A DNA stretch of 64,000 nt from Dacryopinax spathularia. Taxonomy: Eukaryota; Basidiomycota; Dacrymycetes; Dacrymycetales; Dacrymycetaceae. The stretch lies in NCBI GenBank assembly GCA_037974965.1, contig JBBPFI010000016.1, forward strand, positions 434,001-498,000. Direction: 5' to 3'. The notes beneath the pieces are model-generated. The model worked only from the letters and a program-made list of their open reading frames with translations. It did no database searches and was not told where the DNA came from. This document shows positions 36,443-48,255 of this stretch, one piece after another; within the stretch, counting starts at the first letter, position 1; each line of letters begins with the position of its first letter. The translations under genes were made by a program, and so were the position numbers.

Positions 36443-39400
36443 ATGAGCAAAGCCACCACCGCTAGCCTCAAGACACAGCACACCGTCCCCTCCAGCTCAG
36501 GCTCCAACACCACCCACCAGGCATCTCTCCCGACCTCAGGCACGTCTACGCCCGCGACTCAGCCGCCTTCTTCCACTAGCGCTAGCGCCGGTCCCCAGCC
36601 CGCAAGCACGAGTGCGAGTGCGAGTGCGACGAGCACACCAGCGAGCAGCAGGCCCGTCTCCGCTTGGAGTCGGGGTCCGCCTTTGGCCGCGCGCGCTGCT
36701 GCCGCCTCCGCCAACGCTAACACTACACCTGCTGCTGCTCCGGCTCCGGCTAACAACGCCAACGCCAATGTTAACGTGAACACCCCCTCGCCCTCCGCGC
36801 CTCAAAAATCAGCGTGGACCTCCAATGGAGCTGGCAGCCAGCCTCCGAGCGGGACGGTTACTCCCACCGGCACCGGCACGGGTACGGGGCCACACGGGCG
36901 GAAAGCGAGCGTCGTCGTGAAGGACGGTGCTTTACCAGGGAATGGGAGTTCCAAGCCTGGTGCGTTTTACACATTTTGTTATGCCGATGACAAATTTTGA
37001 TTGATGGTGCTGCAGGATCAGCGATGAGCTTTGGCACTGTTGGCGGTGCTGCCGAGGATAAGCAGGATAAGCCTGCTCCTTCCGCTGCAGCTGCTGCGCC
37101 CGCAGTGAGCTCGACCGTCGCGGACGCCAAGACTTTCGGGTCTATCCCCGCCGCTGGTGGGAAGAAGGATGACGTTACTGCTAAGAAAGACACCCCTTCC
37201 ACGAACGCATCCACCACCACGACGAGCGCGACTACAGGTGAAAAGAAAGACGAGAAGCCGAAGGACGCGAAGCCGAAGAAGAAAATTGACGTGAATGCGT
37301 TCTTCCAGGCTGTGCCTCAGTCTGCCTCTGCTTCGTCCGCCGCTCCGTCCCCTTCACCTTCAGCCACAACGGCCGCCTCCCTGCCGCCTACCTCGCCCCC
37401 TCCCCAGTCGGCGAGCACTCCTATTACCGGCCGGACGGCGAACGGACCTACGGGCCCGAACAATATCTATAATTCTGTCCCTATGCGGCCTCCGCCCGGG
37501 CAGAATATGTCCATGATGAGCGGAATGGGCATGATGCCCGGTAACATCCGTCCCTTCGTCCCCGGTGGCGGACCCGGCGGGCGGGGCGGCGCACCAGGAG
37601 GAGGAGGACCGAACGGTGTCGGCCGGGGCGACGCACCCCCCACACCAGGCGGAGCAGGCCGCGGTTCCGGCCCAGGAGGACAACAGCAGCCCGGTTCCCC
37701 GCCTCCGCACGGCGGGAGAGGCGGAGCAGTAGGAGGGGGGGGGATGATGTCCCCCATGCACGGGATGATGCTCCCCCCCGGCGCCCCAGGTGCACCATGG
37801 GCACCATACTACGCCGGTCTGCCACACGCCTACTACCCCAGTGCAGACCCGTCAGGGCAGGGCATGCCCGGTAGCCCATATCCAGCCTACTGGCACCCGC
37901 AAATGCAGTCTCTCCCGCCTCACCACCATCCAGGAATGGGAGGTATGCCCGGCCAGCCAGGCCAACCGAGCTATATGCACGCGCCGCCTCAGCAGCACCA
38001 ACAACAACAACAGCAGCAGCAGCCTCCGCAGCCTGGTGGCCCGCATCCCGGGATGCCCCCGCAGCAGGGAGGGATGGGCCCGGGTCCGGGAGGGATGCAT
38101 TTCCAGCCTGGGGGTGCTCACTTAGGCCCACCGCCGGGGACGCCGGGGAGCGCTATGTCGCCCGTCGCGCCCGGTCGGAACTTACCAAGCATGCAACAAC
38201 AGCAAGCCCAAGGCGGGCCAGGCGGAGGACAACAACAGCCTCCGCACGCCGGAGGCCCCGGGACGCCCGTCTCCATCTCCGGCTTACCGAGCCCCATGCC
38301 ATCTCATATAGTCCCTCCTCACACGCTCCCTCTCCCGCCTAACGGCCCCCCCACAGCGGGCATCTCCCCCCAAACCCCGCTCCCGCACCCTTCTACCCCT
38401 AGCTCGCTCCGGCCCGCCTCCGCACTCCCCAACACGCCCAACACGCCCTCATTCCGCTACCCCGGGATCGCGCAACCCCTCACGACGCCGGGCGGAAGCT
38501 CGCTCAACACCCGCGCGCCCGAGTTCGTACCTACCTCAGCGAGGAAAACGATCAAGATTACGCGTGAGGACGGGACGCTCGTTAGTTTGCCGCAGCATGT
38601 CCGGACTCCGTCGGCTATGGTTGGTGGTGCCCCGCTGGCGCAGGGGAGTCCGAGTCCGGTGGTGAGCGAGCTGAAGGATAAGGTCGGCGTTGTGGTCGAT
38701 GTGATCCCGCCTAGGAAACCGGCGCAGCCGGTGAGGATCGAGAGTGAGGCTGATAAGGCGAAGCGGGAGGCGGAGGAGAAGGCGAAGAAGGAGGCTGAGG
38801 AGAAGGCTAAGAAAGAGGCGGAGGAGAAGGCTAAGAGGGAGGAGGAGGAGAAGGCCGAGGCGGAGAGGAAGGCGAAAGAGGAGGAGGAGAGGAAGGTGAA
38901 GGAGGAGGAGGAGCGCAAGAAGCGGGAGGAGGAGGAACGCGTTGCGAGAGAGAAGAAGGAGCAGGAGGAGAGGGAGAGGAAGGAGAGGGAGGAGAAGGAA
39001 CGGAAGGAGGCTGAGGAGAAGGCGAAGCGTGAAGAGGAGGAGAAGGCAAAGGCTAAGGCTGAAGCTGAGGCTAAAGCTAAGGCTGAGGCCGAGGCCGCTG
39101 CGAAGGCTAAGGCTGAAGCTGTTGCTGCTGCCGCCGCCGCCGCCGCTGCTGAGAAAGCAAAGGCCGAAGAGGAAGCGAAAGCGAAAGCGGACGCAGCTAC
39201 CAAAGCGGAAGAAGCGGCCGAGAAGGCCGACACGCTCTCCGCTCTCCCTTCTGCTGGGCCTTCTGCCGCCCAGACGCCCACTTCCCCCTCCACGCCCGAG
39301 CCGGGTGCTACCCCTGTTTCCCTCAAGCCGGTCAACGGCGCTGGCGGGCTCTCAGATGCCAAGTCCCGCCGTCCTGTGCCTGGTCCTCTTGATCTCAAGT

Positions 39401-42061
39401 CGGCCGTCATGGCTGCCGCTAAAGCCACTCCGCCCCTTTCGTCCGCTCAAGCATCCGCACTTCTTTCCGCTAGGCCGATCGAGGATATCAACGCTATCCA
39501 ATACCCTGAACATATCCGCACGCCCCACCCCGAGCTGAACGCTAATGGCCCTCCTGGAAAGTTCAGGTACGACCGGGATTTCCTCCTGCAGTTCATGGAT
39601 ATCTGCAAGGACCGGCCCGAGACCCTCCCGCCGCTGGACGCGATAGGGATCGAGAACTCCGACCCGATGTCGCAGCAGTTCGCAGGCGGGCGTACGCCCG
39701 GCGGGGCAGGCCGCGGTGGCAGAGCCGGCTCGATTGGTGGCAAGCTCGGCCTTGGAATTACCCCGGGGCCTGGTGCACCGTTTGGCGGCAGACCTGGGTT
39801 CTCGATGGGCAACTTCCAGGCTCCTACTCGGCCTGGTGCGGACGGGGACAGGTTCAGGAGCGTCAGCTCGTTCGCTGGGCCTGGTGGGGTCCCTATGCCC
39901 GGCAGGCCGGTCGCGATCCAGCGCACGGCCAGCGGGAGCGGTCTTTCGAACCAAGTGCCAGGCAGCCCAGGAGGCGGGAACAGGAACAGGAGCTTGCGTG
40001 GCCGGCAGCGGCCTGATAGCAGGCAACCGTCGCAGGCTATGCCTCCCCCCAACCAGCCCGGTTTCGAACCGGTCGAGCCGCTCCAGAAGTCCGAGAACCG
40101 CTGGAAGCCGCAGGTCGCCGTGCCCCGTAACCAGCGCGAACAACCTGTTGACAGCCCGGAGATGGTCGAGCGTAAGGTCAAGGCTTTGCTCAATAAGCTC
40201 ACTCTGGAGAAATTCGACTCGATCTCCGATCAGATCATCGCTTATGCCAATCGGTCCGAGCAGGAGACGGACGGCCACACGCTTATCCTCGTCATCAAGC
40301 TTGTCTTTGAGAAGGCTACCGACGAACCAGCATGGAGCGAGATGTATGCTCGCTTGTGCAGGAAGATGATGGAGCGTATTAGCCCGAAGGTGTTCGATGT
40401 TCAAGTCAAGAATGGCGAGGGTGCCCTGATCGTCGGTGGTCAGCTCTTCCGCAAGTATCTCCTCAACCGGTGTCAGGAGGACTTCGAGCGTGGTTGGGCT
40501 GCCCGTCGCCAGTTTGCCGAAGCGAGCGCTGCTGAAGAAGAAAAGCAGAAGTCGAAGAAAGAAGGCGAAGAGGTCATCTTCTCCGACGAATACTACGCTG
40601 CACAGAAGGCCAAGCGTCGCGGTCTCGGTCTCGTCAAGCTTATCGGCGAGCTGTTCAAGCTGCAAATGCTCACAGAGCGTATCATGCACGAGTGTATCCG
40701 CAAGATGCTCGCGAACGTCGAGAATCCCGAAGAGGAGGAAGTCGAATCGCTTTGCAAGCTTTTGGCCACCGTTGGTCAGCAATTGGATACTGAGAAGGCG
40801 AAGGCACACATGACTATCTACTTCCAGAGGATGAAGGAGATGGTCAAGATCTTGAGAGAACGTGCCGAAAGAAAGGAGGTTTCTTCCCGTATGATGTTCA
40901 TGCTTCAGGTACGCTTTTTCGGCCATTGGAGGTTTCTCATCGCTAATCAGAAATGCAGGATATCATTGATCTTCGGGAGAAGTACAACTGGCAACCTAGA
41001 CACAAGGCTGGTTCACAGGCCGGTCCTATGACGATCGCGGAAGTTCATCAAGCTGTACGTATCTGGTTTCCGGCCAACATTACCTTACTCAAACGCTTTT
41101 GCAGGCACTTCGCGAAGAGGCGCAGAAAGAAGCTGAGAAACAGCGTCAAGCCATGTCTCGCGGTGGCTCCCGTCGTGGAGATCCTCGAGAGTATGGCCCT
41201 GACGGTTGGCAGAACGTGCCTGGTGGCCCGCCTGCCCGTCCGCCGCCTCCCGCCAAGGCTGGTGATCTTTCCAAATTCGGAAATATCAGCAAGCCGAGCG
41301 GACCGATCGGAGGCTTTGGCCCATCGAACGTTTTCAACAAGAAGACCGACCCCAAGGGCGCCCGCCCTGAGGCCGCCGCACCACCGACAAGGACGAACAT
41401 GTTCAATGTGCTCAACGCAGCTGACGCACCAGCTGAGCCGGAGGCTGCCGCACCCAAGGCGCCCAGCCGCAAGCCGAGTGTTGACCTCGCTGCCGGTTCC
41501 GCTGCTGATGCTGGATCGGGCAGGAAGAAGCTCAAGCTGCTTCCTCGCTCGATTCCGTTGGCGAAGGACGAGGAAAGTGCGCCGCCCTCCGCTGTGGACA
41601 GCGTTGATGAAGCGCCCGCCATGTCCGAAGAGAAGGCGAAGGCCAAGATTGATGAAGATGTCAAGGAATTCTGGCAAGTTCGCGACGTCGCGGAAGCGGC
41701 CGAATACTTCAAGGATCTCCCGGCGACCTACCACGACCAACTCATCGACAAGTTCGTCAGCGAGGCGTTCAACAAGAAGGATGCCGATGTGGCCCTGGTC
41801 GCCGACATCTTTTCACGGGCCGCTTCAGCCGGCAGTGTGTCGGCCGAGTCGTTCAAGAAGGGACTGTCGCAGACCGCCGAATTCCTGGACGATATCGCTG
41901 TCGATGTGCCTCAGGCTTATGCCTTCATGGCGAAACTCATAAAAGGGGCGCAACTGTCTCAGTCTGATGTCGAGGAGTTGGCCGGCAAGATAAACGTAGA
42001 GGGCGACCCTCTTGTCTCGCCCAAGGACAAGCTCCTGAAAGAGGTGGCGAAGTTGGCATGA
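36443..42061 (+). CDS. eIF4G: Translation initiation factor eIF4G
   Basis: Four coding exons (36443-36959, 37016-40908, 40959-41054, 41105-42061) give about 1,820 residues. eIF4G is the scaffold of the cap-binding complex eIF4F, joining eIF4E, eIF4A and the ribosome. The first 700 residues are low complexity (Ser/Thr/Ala, then Gly/Pro, Met and a poly-Gln run). Residues about 745-915 are a Lys/Glu/Arg/Ala array, possibly one long helix. Near residue 1,024 the motif YDRDFLLQF fits the eIF4E-binding YxxxxL-hydrophobic pattern. The MIF4G domain follows (about 1,220-1,450; KVKALLNKLTLEKFDSIS) and an MA3-like domain ends the protein (about 1,680-1,820; YFKDLPATYHDQLIDKFV). RGG/RS-like stretches between them suggest RNA contacts. 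The only candidate start ATG in frame lies right after the leader intron. Confidence 0.93.
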
Positions 42062-42608
42062 TGAGTGCGTCAGCTCCTCTCCGCTCCTGACTTGTCGTTC
42101 CTAATGAGCTTCCAGTTCCCGCATGCAACCATATTCCATATCCGCAATACATTGCACCTTCAAGCTGCAACAATGTGTCTATAGTTTTTTCTTCTCATTA
42201 CATAGTTCATCTTTTTCGTAGTCGCGCACATTCTGCCCCTACACAACATTCTATTCCTGTTGTTCTCCTTTAATTGCTGGTTCTGGCTTTGCCATCTCCC
42301 AACGGGCACTGCGTGGGTTATTTCCCTTCGATGTAGATCCTTGCGAGCTGGTTGTAGCATTACTACGTTTCGGGGAAATTCTATAGCTTCCCTCGCTAGT
42401 GCAATGGATAGACGTTATGCTCATTGATTGACCAAGTGCAGCTCGACATTCAATCGGTTCAGGAGGCTCTTGAAGGGTTGCGGACAGATGTGTGCAGACA
42501 GTAGCCCCAAGAGGTTACCTGAGGCTGTTTCCGTGACTTGCCTGGTGCGGCTCCCCCAAAAAGAACGCGTTCGGCCAACCACAGCACACAACCTCTTCGT
42601 CGCCACTC
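42062..42608. other. Spacer eIF4G 3' end to DCTN5
   Basis: About 550 bases, AT-richer than its surroundings in the first part (3' UTR). A tRNA-like D-arm phrase at about 42,400 lacks a T-arm partner. No gene. Confidence 0.5.
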
Positions 42609-43233
42609 ATGTCCTTCGAGCCGATAATCACATATCCCAAAGCGACCTTCATCGAGACCGACACGGGCAACAAAGTCTCCCGCCGCGCAACCATCTCCGG
42701 TCCACAAAACATCGTCCTCGGCGGCAAGTCCATAATCTCACCCGGCGCCGTCCTGCGAGGCGACCTGCGCAAGTCCGGCAACGCACCCACAGTCGTCATC
42801 TCCCTCGGCCGGTACTGTCTTGTCGGCGAGGGCGTCGTCGTCCGGCCGCCGTATAAGACGTACAAGGGCGCGTTCAATTTCTACCCTATGAAGATAGGCG
42901 ACGGGGTGCATATTGGCGAGGGGAGCGTCGTTGAGGCTGCGCAGATCGGGAACTATGTGGAGATTGGGAGAAACTGCGTGATTGGCAAGTTTGTGATCAT
43001 TAAGGATTGTGCGAGGATTGCGGATAATACGGTCTTGCCGCCGAATACGGTCGTTCCGGCTCTGTCGCTGTTTGCTGGTGCTCCTGGTGCGTCCTCTCGC
43101 TGCTCTGGTATGCGTCCTGGCTGATGACTCCGCCCCAGGCCGGTTCATCGAGGATCTACCGGAGACGACACAAGAAGTGGTCGAGGCGAAGACGAAAGCG
43201 TACTACAACCGGTTCCAGCCCGTGGAGCAGTGA
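42609..43233 (+). CDS. DCTN5: Dynactin subunit p25
   Basis: Two exons (42609-43086, 43139-43233) give 190 residues, the size of p25. It forms part of the pointed-end complex of dynactin, which links dynein to cargo. The protein is a left-handed beta helix; the hexapeptide rhythm is visible in ATISGPQNIVLGGKSIISPG, AVLRGDLRKSG and VHIGEGSVVEAAQIGNYVEI. The RPPYKTYKGAFNFYPMKIGDGVHIG stretch is typical of DCTN5. The C-terminal helix is on exon 2 (RFIEDLPETTQEVVE). Convergent with the agmatinase-like gene, 138 bases apart. Confidence 0.92.
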
Positions 43234-43371
43234 AGGACCGTCACTTCGCTTTTCACTCGCTACTCTAGGCGACTCTGGTTTTTATCTTCTACTCGGTATA
43301 CCCACGCATGTATCAATACCAAGCTCCGTGTCAATACCATCAACCCATAACCACCCTACCAGTATCACCCC

Positions 43372-44967
43372 TCAAGCTGTCAAAGGCGTCTTCGCCATCA
43401 GTGCCAAAATGTCCCACCCCAAGTTGGCAGCAGCGATCTGCGTGACCTCCGCTACACGACATCAGCGTCAGCCTGTGTTGCACCTGGGACAGAGGGAGGG
43501 GACCTGCCTTGCGTGTCATAAGCTGGTGCGACCTCCACGATATCTGCGCCCACAATCTTGAGCCCCTCCAAGCCCTTGAGGATCTGCTTAAGCTCTCTTG
43601 TGCTGAACCCTCCGATCTCCGGTCTACAAGCCAACTCTCCATCGAACCTGATCACGACGAAGGACATGGATGCACTCACGTTCCAGTAGCAGGCGCCTGA
43701 GCAGGATCAAGCACATCGATATCCAACGTGATGTAGACCGGATTATCCCCGACGACCTCCTTGATCCGCTTCACGATCCCTCTCCACCCGACTTCCTCGA
43801 TATCTTCCGCGTGGGAGATGACGAACCCGACTTTATAGTCGTTTTCGTAGTCTTTCCAGGTTTGGAGGGCGTTGCGGATGCCGACGTGCTGCCCATACTC
43901 ATCAGCTGAGCTATCCGGAGTGGTGCATGTAGGAGACAGACGATATTGGAGTTGTTCGGCGCTAGCAGCCCTTCTTGAGCTGCGTACCAGAAGTAGGAGC
44001 CGTGTGTCACTGGCACCTCTTCGCCGGGGAGCCATGGACCGCCCTCCTCGACCAACGTCAGCATGCAATTCGTGCAACAGCTGCATCATAGAGAACAGCA
44101 TACATAAGAGCCCGGCTTCCAAGTGTCTTTTTTATACGGCCCATGTTTCGAGTCTACGATGAATAAGCGCACTTCACAGCATAACCAAACAAGCTCACCA
44201 ATATGGCTATCAAAATGGATCACGCTGACCGGTCCATACACCTTCGCCACGCCTCTCAAGAGGGGTAGGGTGATCGTATGGTCCCCACCGAGGGTAAGGA
44301 CTCGAGGGTGGAACTTCCCGTCTTTGGCGAGACTGGTGCCGTTGAACGCTTGCTTGCTCTCGCGCAGGACGAGGTCGGAGTTGGCGGTCTCGAGTTGACG
44401 GAGGGCGACTTTATTGTCCACGAATGTCATCGCTACACGAGGGCATATTAGTTGAGATTCTTCGGGTTGAGAGAGATGGGAGTGGACGCACGGACATCCC
44501 CGCAGTCTACTACGTGGAGATGGTCTGTTACTCGAGTCTTGTATGGCACGTTGATCGATGAGATGCGCATACGCCTCGAGCCTTGCCGGATGCCATTGGG
44601 GCCAAATCGAGCACCAGGCCGGTAGCTCGTAGTTGTGTCGAACGGTGCACCTATCGCCTATCAGCCTATATGCGGGGTAAAATGGCGAGGACGGCTCACC
44701 AATGACAGCAACGTCAAACAGCTCGTCCTTGTCCGACCCAAAGCACCGCAACGGGTCAGCATACCCAAAGCTCATGAGGTTCCAGCTGTCGTCCGCAAAG
44801 GCATTGTTGGTCATATGAGGGCCATTGATCGTAGGTGCCGAGAAGAGGGCATGGTAGTCCACGTCGACCCTTCCAGGCTCGGGTTGTTGCTGAGGACGAA
44901 GTGGGGTCTGGGCGGCCGCGACGAGCGTGAGGAGAGCGCCGGCGGAGAGGAGCGAGCGGAGAGGCAT
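43372..44967 (-). CDS. Secreted agmatinase/arginase-family ureohydrolase
   Basis: Eight exons (44700-44967, 44492-44650, 44199-44432, 44104-44126, 43942-44046, 43680-43888, 43508-43623, 43372-43451) give about 397 residues. The family hydrolyses guanidino compounds such as agmatine with two Mn ions. The N-terminus [19 protein letters not shown] is a signal peptide. Motifs: [25 protein letters not shown] (Mn His), HFDSHIDTW (Mn ligands, the second Asp being completed by the 23-nt exon 4), [18 protein letters not shown] (Mn Asp pair) and [13 protein letters not shown]. Exon 7 appears to end at a GC donor (AAG|GCAGGT); the GT alternative breaks the frame. The start of exon 5 is the least certain boundary. 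Substrate within the family cannot be read from sequence. Confidence 0.85.
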
Positions 44968-45302
44968 GTCTTGCTCGTCGTCTCTAGTCTCTAGTCTATG
45001 GTATACTCAAGCAGAAAGAGAGACAGATCGCCAGCACAGCTGCTCCTTTGAGACGTGCTATATCCTGTACAAGATCGGACATGTGCGATCCAAGAAATTG
45101 CGGGGTAGTGTGCAATGATAAGGGATCGAAAGACATGCACGCGGTGAGGAGAGATAATGCGCCGGTCGCTCGATGAGCTGCGCTTCTTTGAACACTTTAT
45201 CGAGTAATTTCGGGCAAAGAGTTATGCCTATCAGTCTGCTGCCCTCGTGGAACGTACGAGCTTGTTGAAGAGATCGGAAACGGCTCGGGTTGTTTGATCG
45301 TA
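44968..45302. other. Spacer between agmatinase start and GEP4 stop
   Basis: 335 bases on the same-strand path of two minus genes. Promoter of the agmatinase-like gene; no other feature seen. Confidence 0.5.
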
Positions 45303-46291
45303 TCAATTAGTACTCGGCAGAAGACTTCCAGCTATCGATACCAACCGGCCCCACCAGCTCACCTTCACTGGTTCCTGCACGACTGGCTCCTCCTTGACAA
45401 ACTCCTTTGTGGTATCTTCCTCGGCGGGAAGACCTCGTCGTTTCCTCCTCCAAGCCCGCCACCGTACAACCGCAGCTAAGACCGCGTCCTCGACCAGTCG
45501 CGCAAGTCGAACACCAGCACTTTCCTCCTCCCAGACTTTTGTCGTCCAGATGCCGAAGGCGCCTTGTAGCCGATTTGCAAGGACGATATCGGTTGACAGT
45601 CTGTCACCAATGACAACTAGTTTCGGAGGTGCTGGTTTTACTGAGCTTGATGGTGCATCGGCGCTCTTTTCGGATGATAGGCTTATTGTGCGCGGTAGGC
45701 TGTTGAAGTAGTGCAATATCGGCTTGACGACCCACGGCTTTGGCGCGTCATGCAGCAGCACCGGTACACCAAGGTTCCGAGTGAGCGCTTCTGCCTATGC
45801 ATACATAAGCACGACTGTGCAAACAAGTTCAAGGAAGGAGCTCACCTGTAGAAAAGACGCATCTTTTGACGTGCCTGCGGAGTTGCTCACGATGAGCACG
45901 CGTTCAGTGCCGAAGGCTTTGCGGCATTCTTCCCATGCGTCCTGTGTAGAACGGCGTCAGTACGGTAGGGAGATAGGATGAGGCTGGACGTACCTGGAGT
46001 GAAGGGACTAGCTCATCTTGCCTGGGCTTGGTCTATACATCCATCAACGGGGATACAGGTGTGGATGGTAGTACAGCGTACCAGGCAATTATCTCTGTCG
46101 ATCACAACGCCTTCGTATCCCGCTTCTTTGAGCTTGATGAAATTGACATTTGCAATAGCTTGTGCCAAATTAGCGTCTTATGGCACTCATACGCTCGGGA
46201 CTGGCTTACATTTGACAGTCAGGTTAGGCACGACCACAGAAGGCTTCGTTATAATCCGCAGCGTAGTAAGGACATGTCGAAAGAAGGGCAT
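45303..46291 (-). CDS. GEP4: Mitochondrial phosphatidylglycerophosphatase
   Basis: Five exons (46210-46291, 46082-46158, 45994-46032, 45846-45941, 45303-45794) give about 261 residues. Gep4 dephosphorylates phosphatidylglycerophosphate on the matrix side of the inner membrane, a step of cardiolipin synthesis. It is a HAD-type phosphatase: VVIDRDNCL carries the DxD nucleophile motif, VLIVSNSAGTSKD is motif II, KP in HDAPKPWVVKP is motif III and VVIGDRLSTDIVLAN is motif IV. The N-terminus (FFRHVLTTLRIITKPSVVVPNL) matches the family. I chose ATG 46,291; the frame extends upstream without clear similarity. The C-terminal tail is Lys/Arg-rich. It is divergent from RRP4, 162 bases apart. Confidence 0.9.
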
Positions 46292-46453
46292 GAGGATGCA
46301 CACAAGCTTCCCAAACCCAAAGCAGCAAGAGGCAAGGAGCCACACAGAACTCGTTCGGAGATTAGATTTCACCCTGGGAAAGCCTAACGCCGACAGCCCA
46401 AATTGTTGTTCAGGGCCTTCTCCTCCTCCCAGCAACCACCACCAAAGACGACA

Positions 46454-47708
46454 ATGTTCACCGTACTCCCTCCCGCTGCATCTTCTTCAAGATGGCAAAT
46501 AAGTACTGGAAAGGAGGATGAGGTTAAGGATCAAGACGTGGATATGGAGTATGAGCTGGACGATGATGACGAGATCCAGAAACTCACTTCCCCTGGAGAG
46601 GTGATCACGTCCGCTACGATGTTCATGAGGTGCGCGGTTCCTTGCATCCCGGTTGGTATGGGTGCTGATTGTGTTTGAAGAGGACATGGAACGTTTGTTG
46701 AGGATAATAATGTGATTGCTTCGCTGAGCGGGACGATCGAGAGGGTCAATAAGCTTGTGTCGGTGCGAGCGCTACGGACGCGGTGCGTGACGCCCCGAAC
46801 TTGCGTACTGAGAGATGTTTATAAGCATACTATAGATATCATGGCGAAATTGGAGACCTAGTTGTGGGGAGGATCACCGAGGTGCGTGAGACCCTTTCCG
46901 TGGCTCTGGATATTTCTGACCTGGATTGCAGGTACAAGCGGCAAGATGGAAAGTAGATGTGAACAGCCACCAAGATGCAATCCTTCGCCTATCTTCCGTC
47001 AACCTACCAGGGGGTGTACAGGCGCGTGACATTAACCTCCCTTCAATGCAAGCGCTTATGACTGCGTACAGAGACGAAAACTGGAAAGTGACGAGCTAGA
47101 GATGCGCAAGTTCTTCGAGGAAGGCGATCTGCTCGTCGCAGAAGTACAACCGCAGCACGGCGATGGCGCCCTCTCCCTTCACACCCGATCATTAAAGTAC
47201 GGAAAGGTACGTTCACAGCATCCAGCCGTCCTTTCGCAAGTTCTGATGAGACGCATTAGCTGCGAAACGGCCAGCTAATCACCGTCTCGCCCGTCCTCAT
47301 TCGCAGAAGAAGCTCCCATTTCTGTTCATTACCTTGTGGGGTCGACCTGATACTGGGGATGAACGGCTATATCTGGATTGCCAAACACGTAGCCGAGAAC
47401 CAGAAAGAAGGCGAGGAGGGGTTCGACGCCGAAGCAGTATATTCAAATAAGAACGACGTAAGTCCTTGCCGGTACCTCGACTAGTAACTTTGCTGAACCT
47501 TAGGAAGGATATCGATTTGGAAACAAGAGCCGCCATTGCGAGGGTCAACAACTTGATCAGTATCTTTGCTCGACATTCAGTTCCTCTCACGGATACGATC
47601 CTTGCCGAAGCATACGACTGGGCAGTTCAGCAGGAGATGTCGCCGAAGGATCTGTTGAGACCGGATGTGGGGGATAGCATGGTTGCAGTTGTTACGGCTC
47701 TTGCATGA
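46454..47708 (+). CDS. RRP4: Exosome cap subunit RRP4
   Basis: Seven exons (46454-46629, 46681-46782, 46836-46881, 46932-47021, 47072-47206, 47260-47457, 47508-47708) give about 315 residues. Rrp4 is a cap protein of the RNA exosome. Order: N-terminal [23 protein letters not shown]1 domain ([31 protein letters not shown]), then [20 protein letters not shown] and [18 protein letters not shown], then a KH domain with [15 protein letters not shown] (the family GxNG loop). Exon 4 is best ended at CAG|GCGCGT, a GC donor, because that gives LPGGVQRRK as in the family; the GT donor just upstream would drop three residues. Confidence 0.9.
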
Positions 47709-48255
47709 GAAGGGAGAGTATAGTCGTGAAGGCGGATTCGCAAGGACGACACATGCGATGAGAAGCCACCAAGTGGAATCACTCGACAAACTGGGAGAAG
47801 AGCAGTTATTATGAGCTTGATCAGCTGGAGAGCCGAACAGACATGCTTCCGGTGATTCGGCTACAGCAGAGAGGTACATGATGGGCACTCTCGTTGTGGT
47901 ATTCTCAGACCGTCCGGACGACTCTGAATCAGACAGCACAGCCGCTTGTTCTGCGGCTATATGCGGACATGCGGCATTCTCCGCTCGTTCTGCTTCTCTT
48001 CCTCTTCCTGATCAGCCATTCTCCTGTCTTTCATTTTCGCTGCCAGTCTTACGGCTCATGTATGCTACATCGGCTAATGTATCGTGTCTACGCACGAATC
48101 TGGGCTGTCCGACGTGGCCAGGACGTACAAAGTGGACAGCTGGGAGAACGATCTGGCAGCGCGGTAGGACCAGCTGACCCAAACCGCGCTTATAAGATGG
48201 CGGCATCAGCCGTCAACAAAGGCGACATCTCGCAGATCTCGACTCTTTGCAAATA
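47709..48255. other. Spacer RRP4 to O-methyltransferase
   Basis: About 550 bases. A TATA-like CTTATAAG lies at about 48,189 shortly before the methyltransferase start. No other gene seen. Confidence 0.5.

Noticed and set aside
38457-40926. Two long minus-strand frames (323 and 524 codons) opposite eIF4G
   Set aside because: They mirror the biased codons of the eIF4G low-complexity and MIF4G regions and show Ser/Phe/Arg-rich composition without domains.
42390-42460. tRNA-like D-arm (TAGTGCAATGGATAGA)
   Set aside because: No T-arm with GGTTCRANYCC, and no acceptor stem pairs with it.
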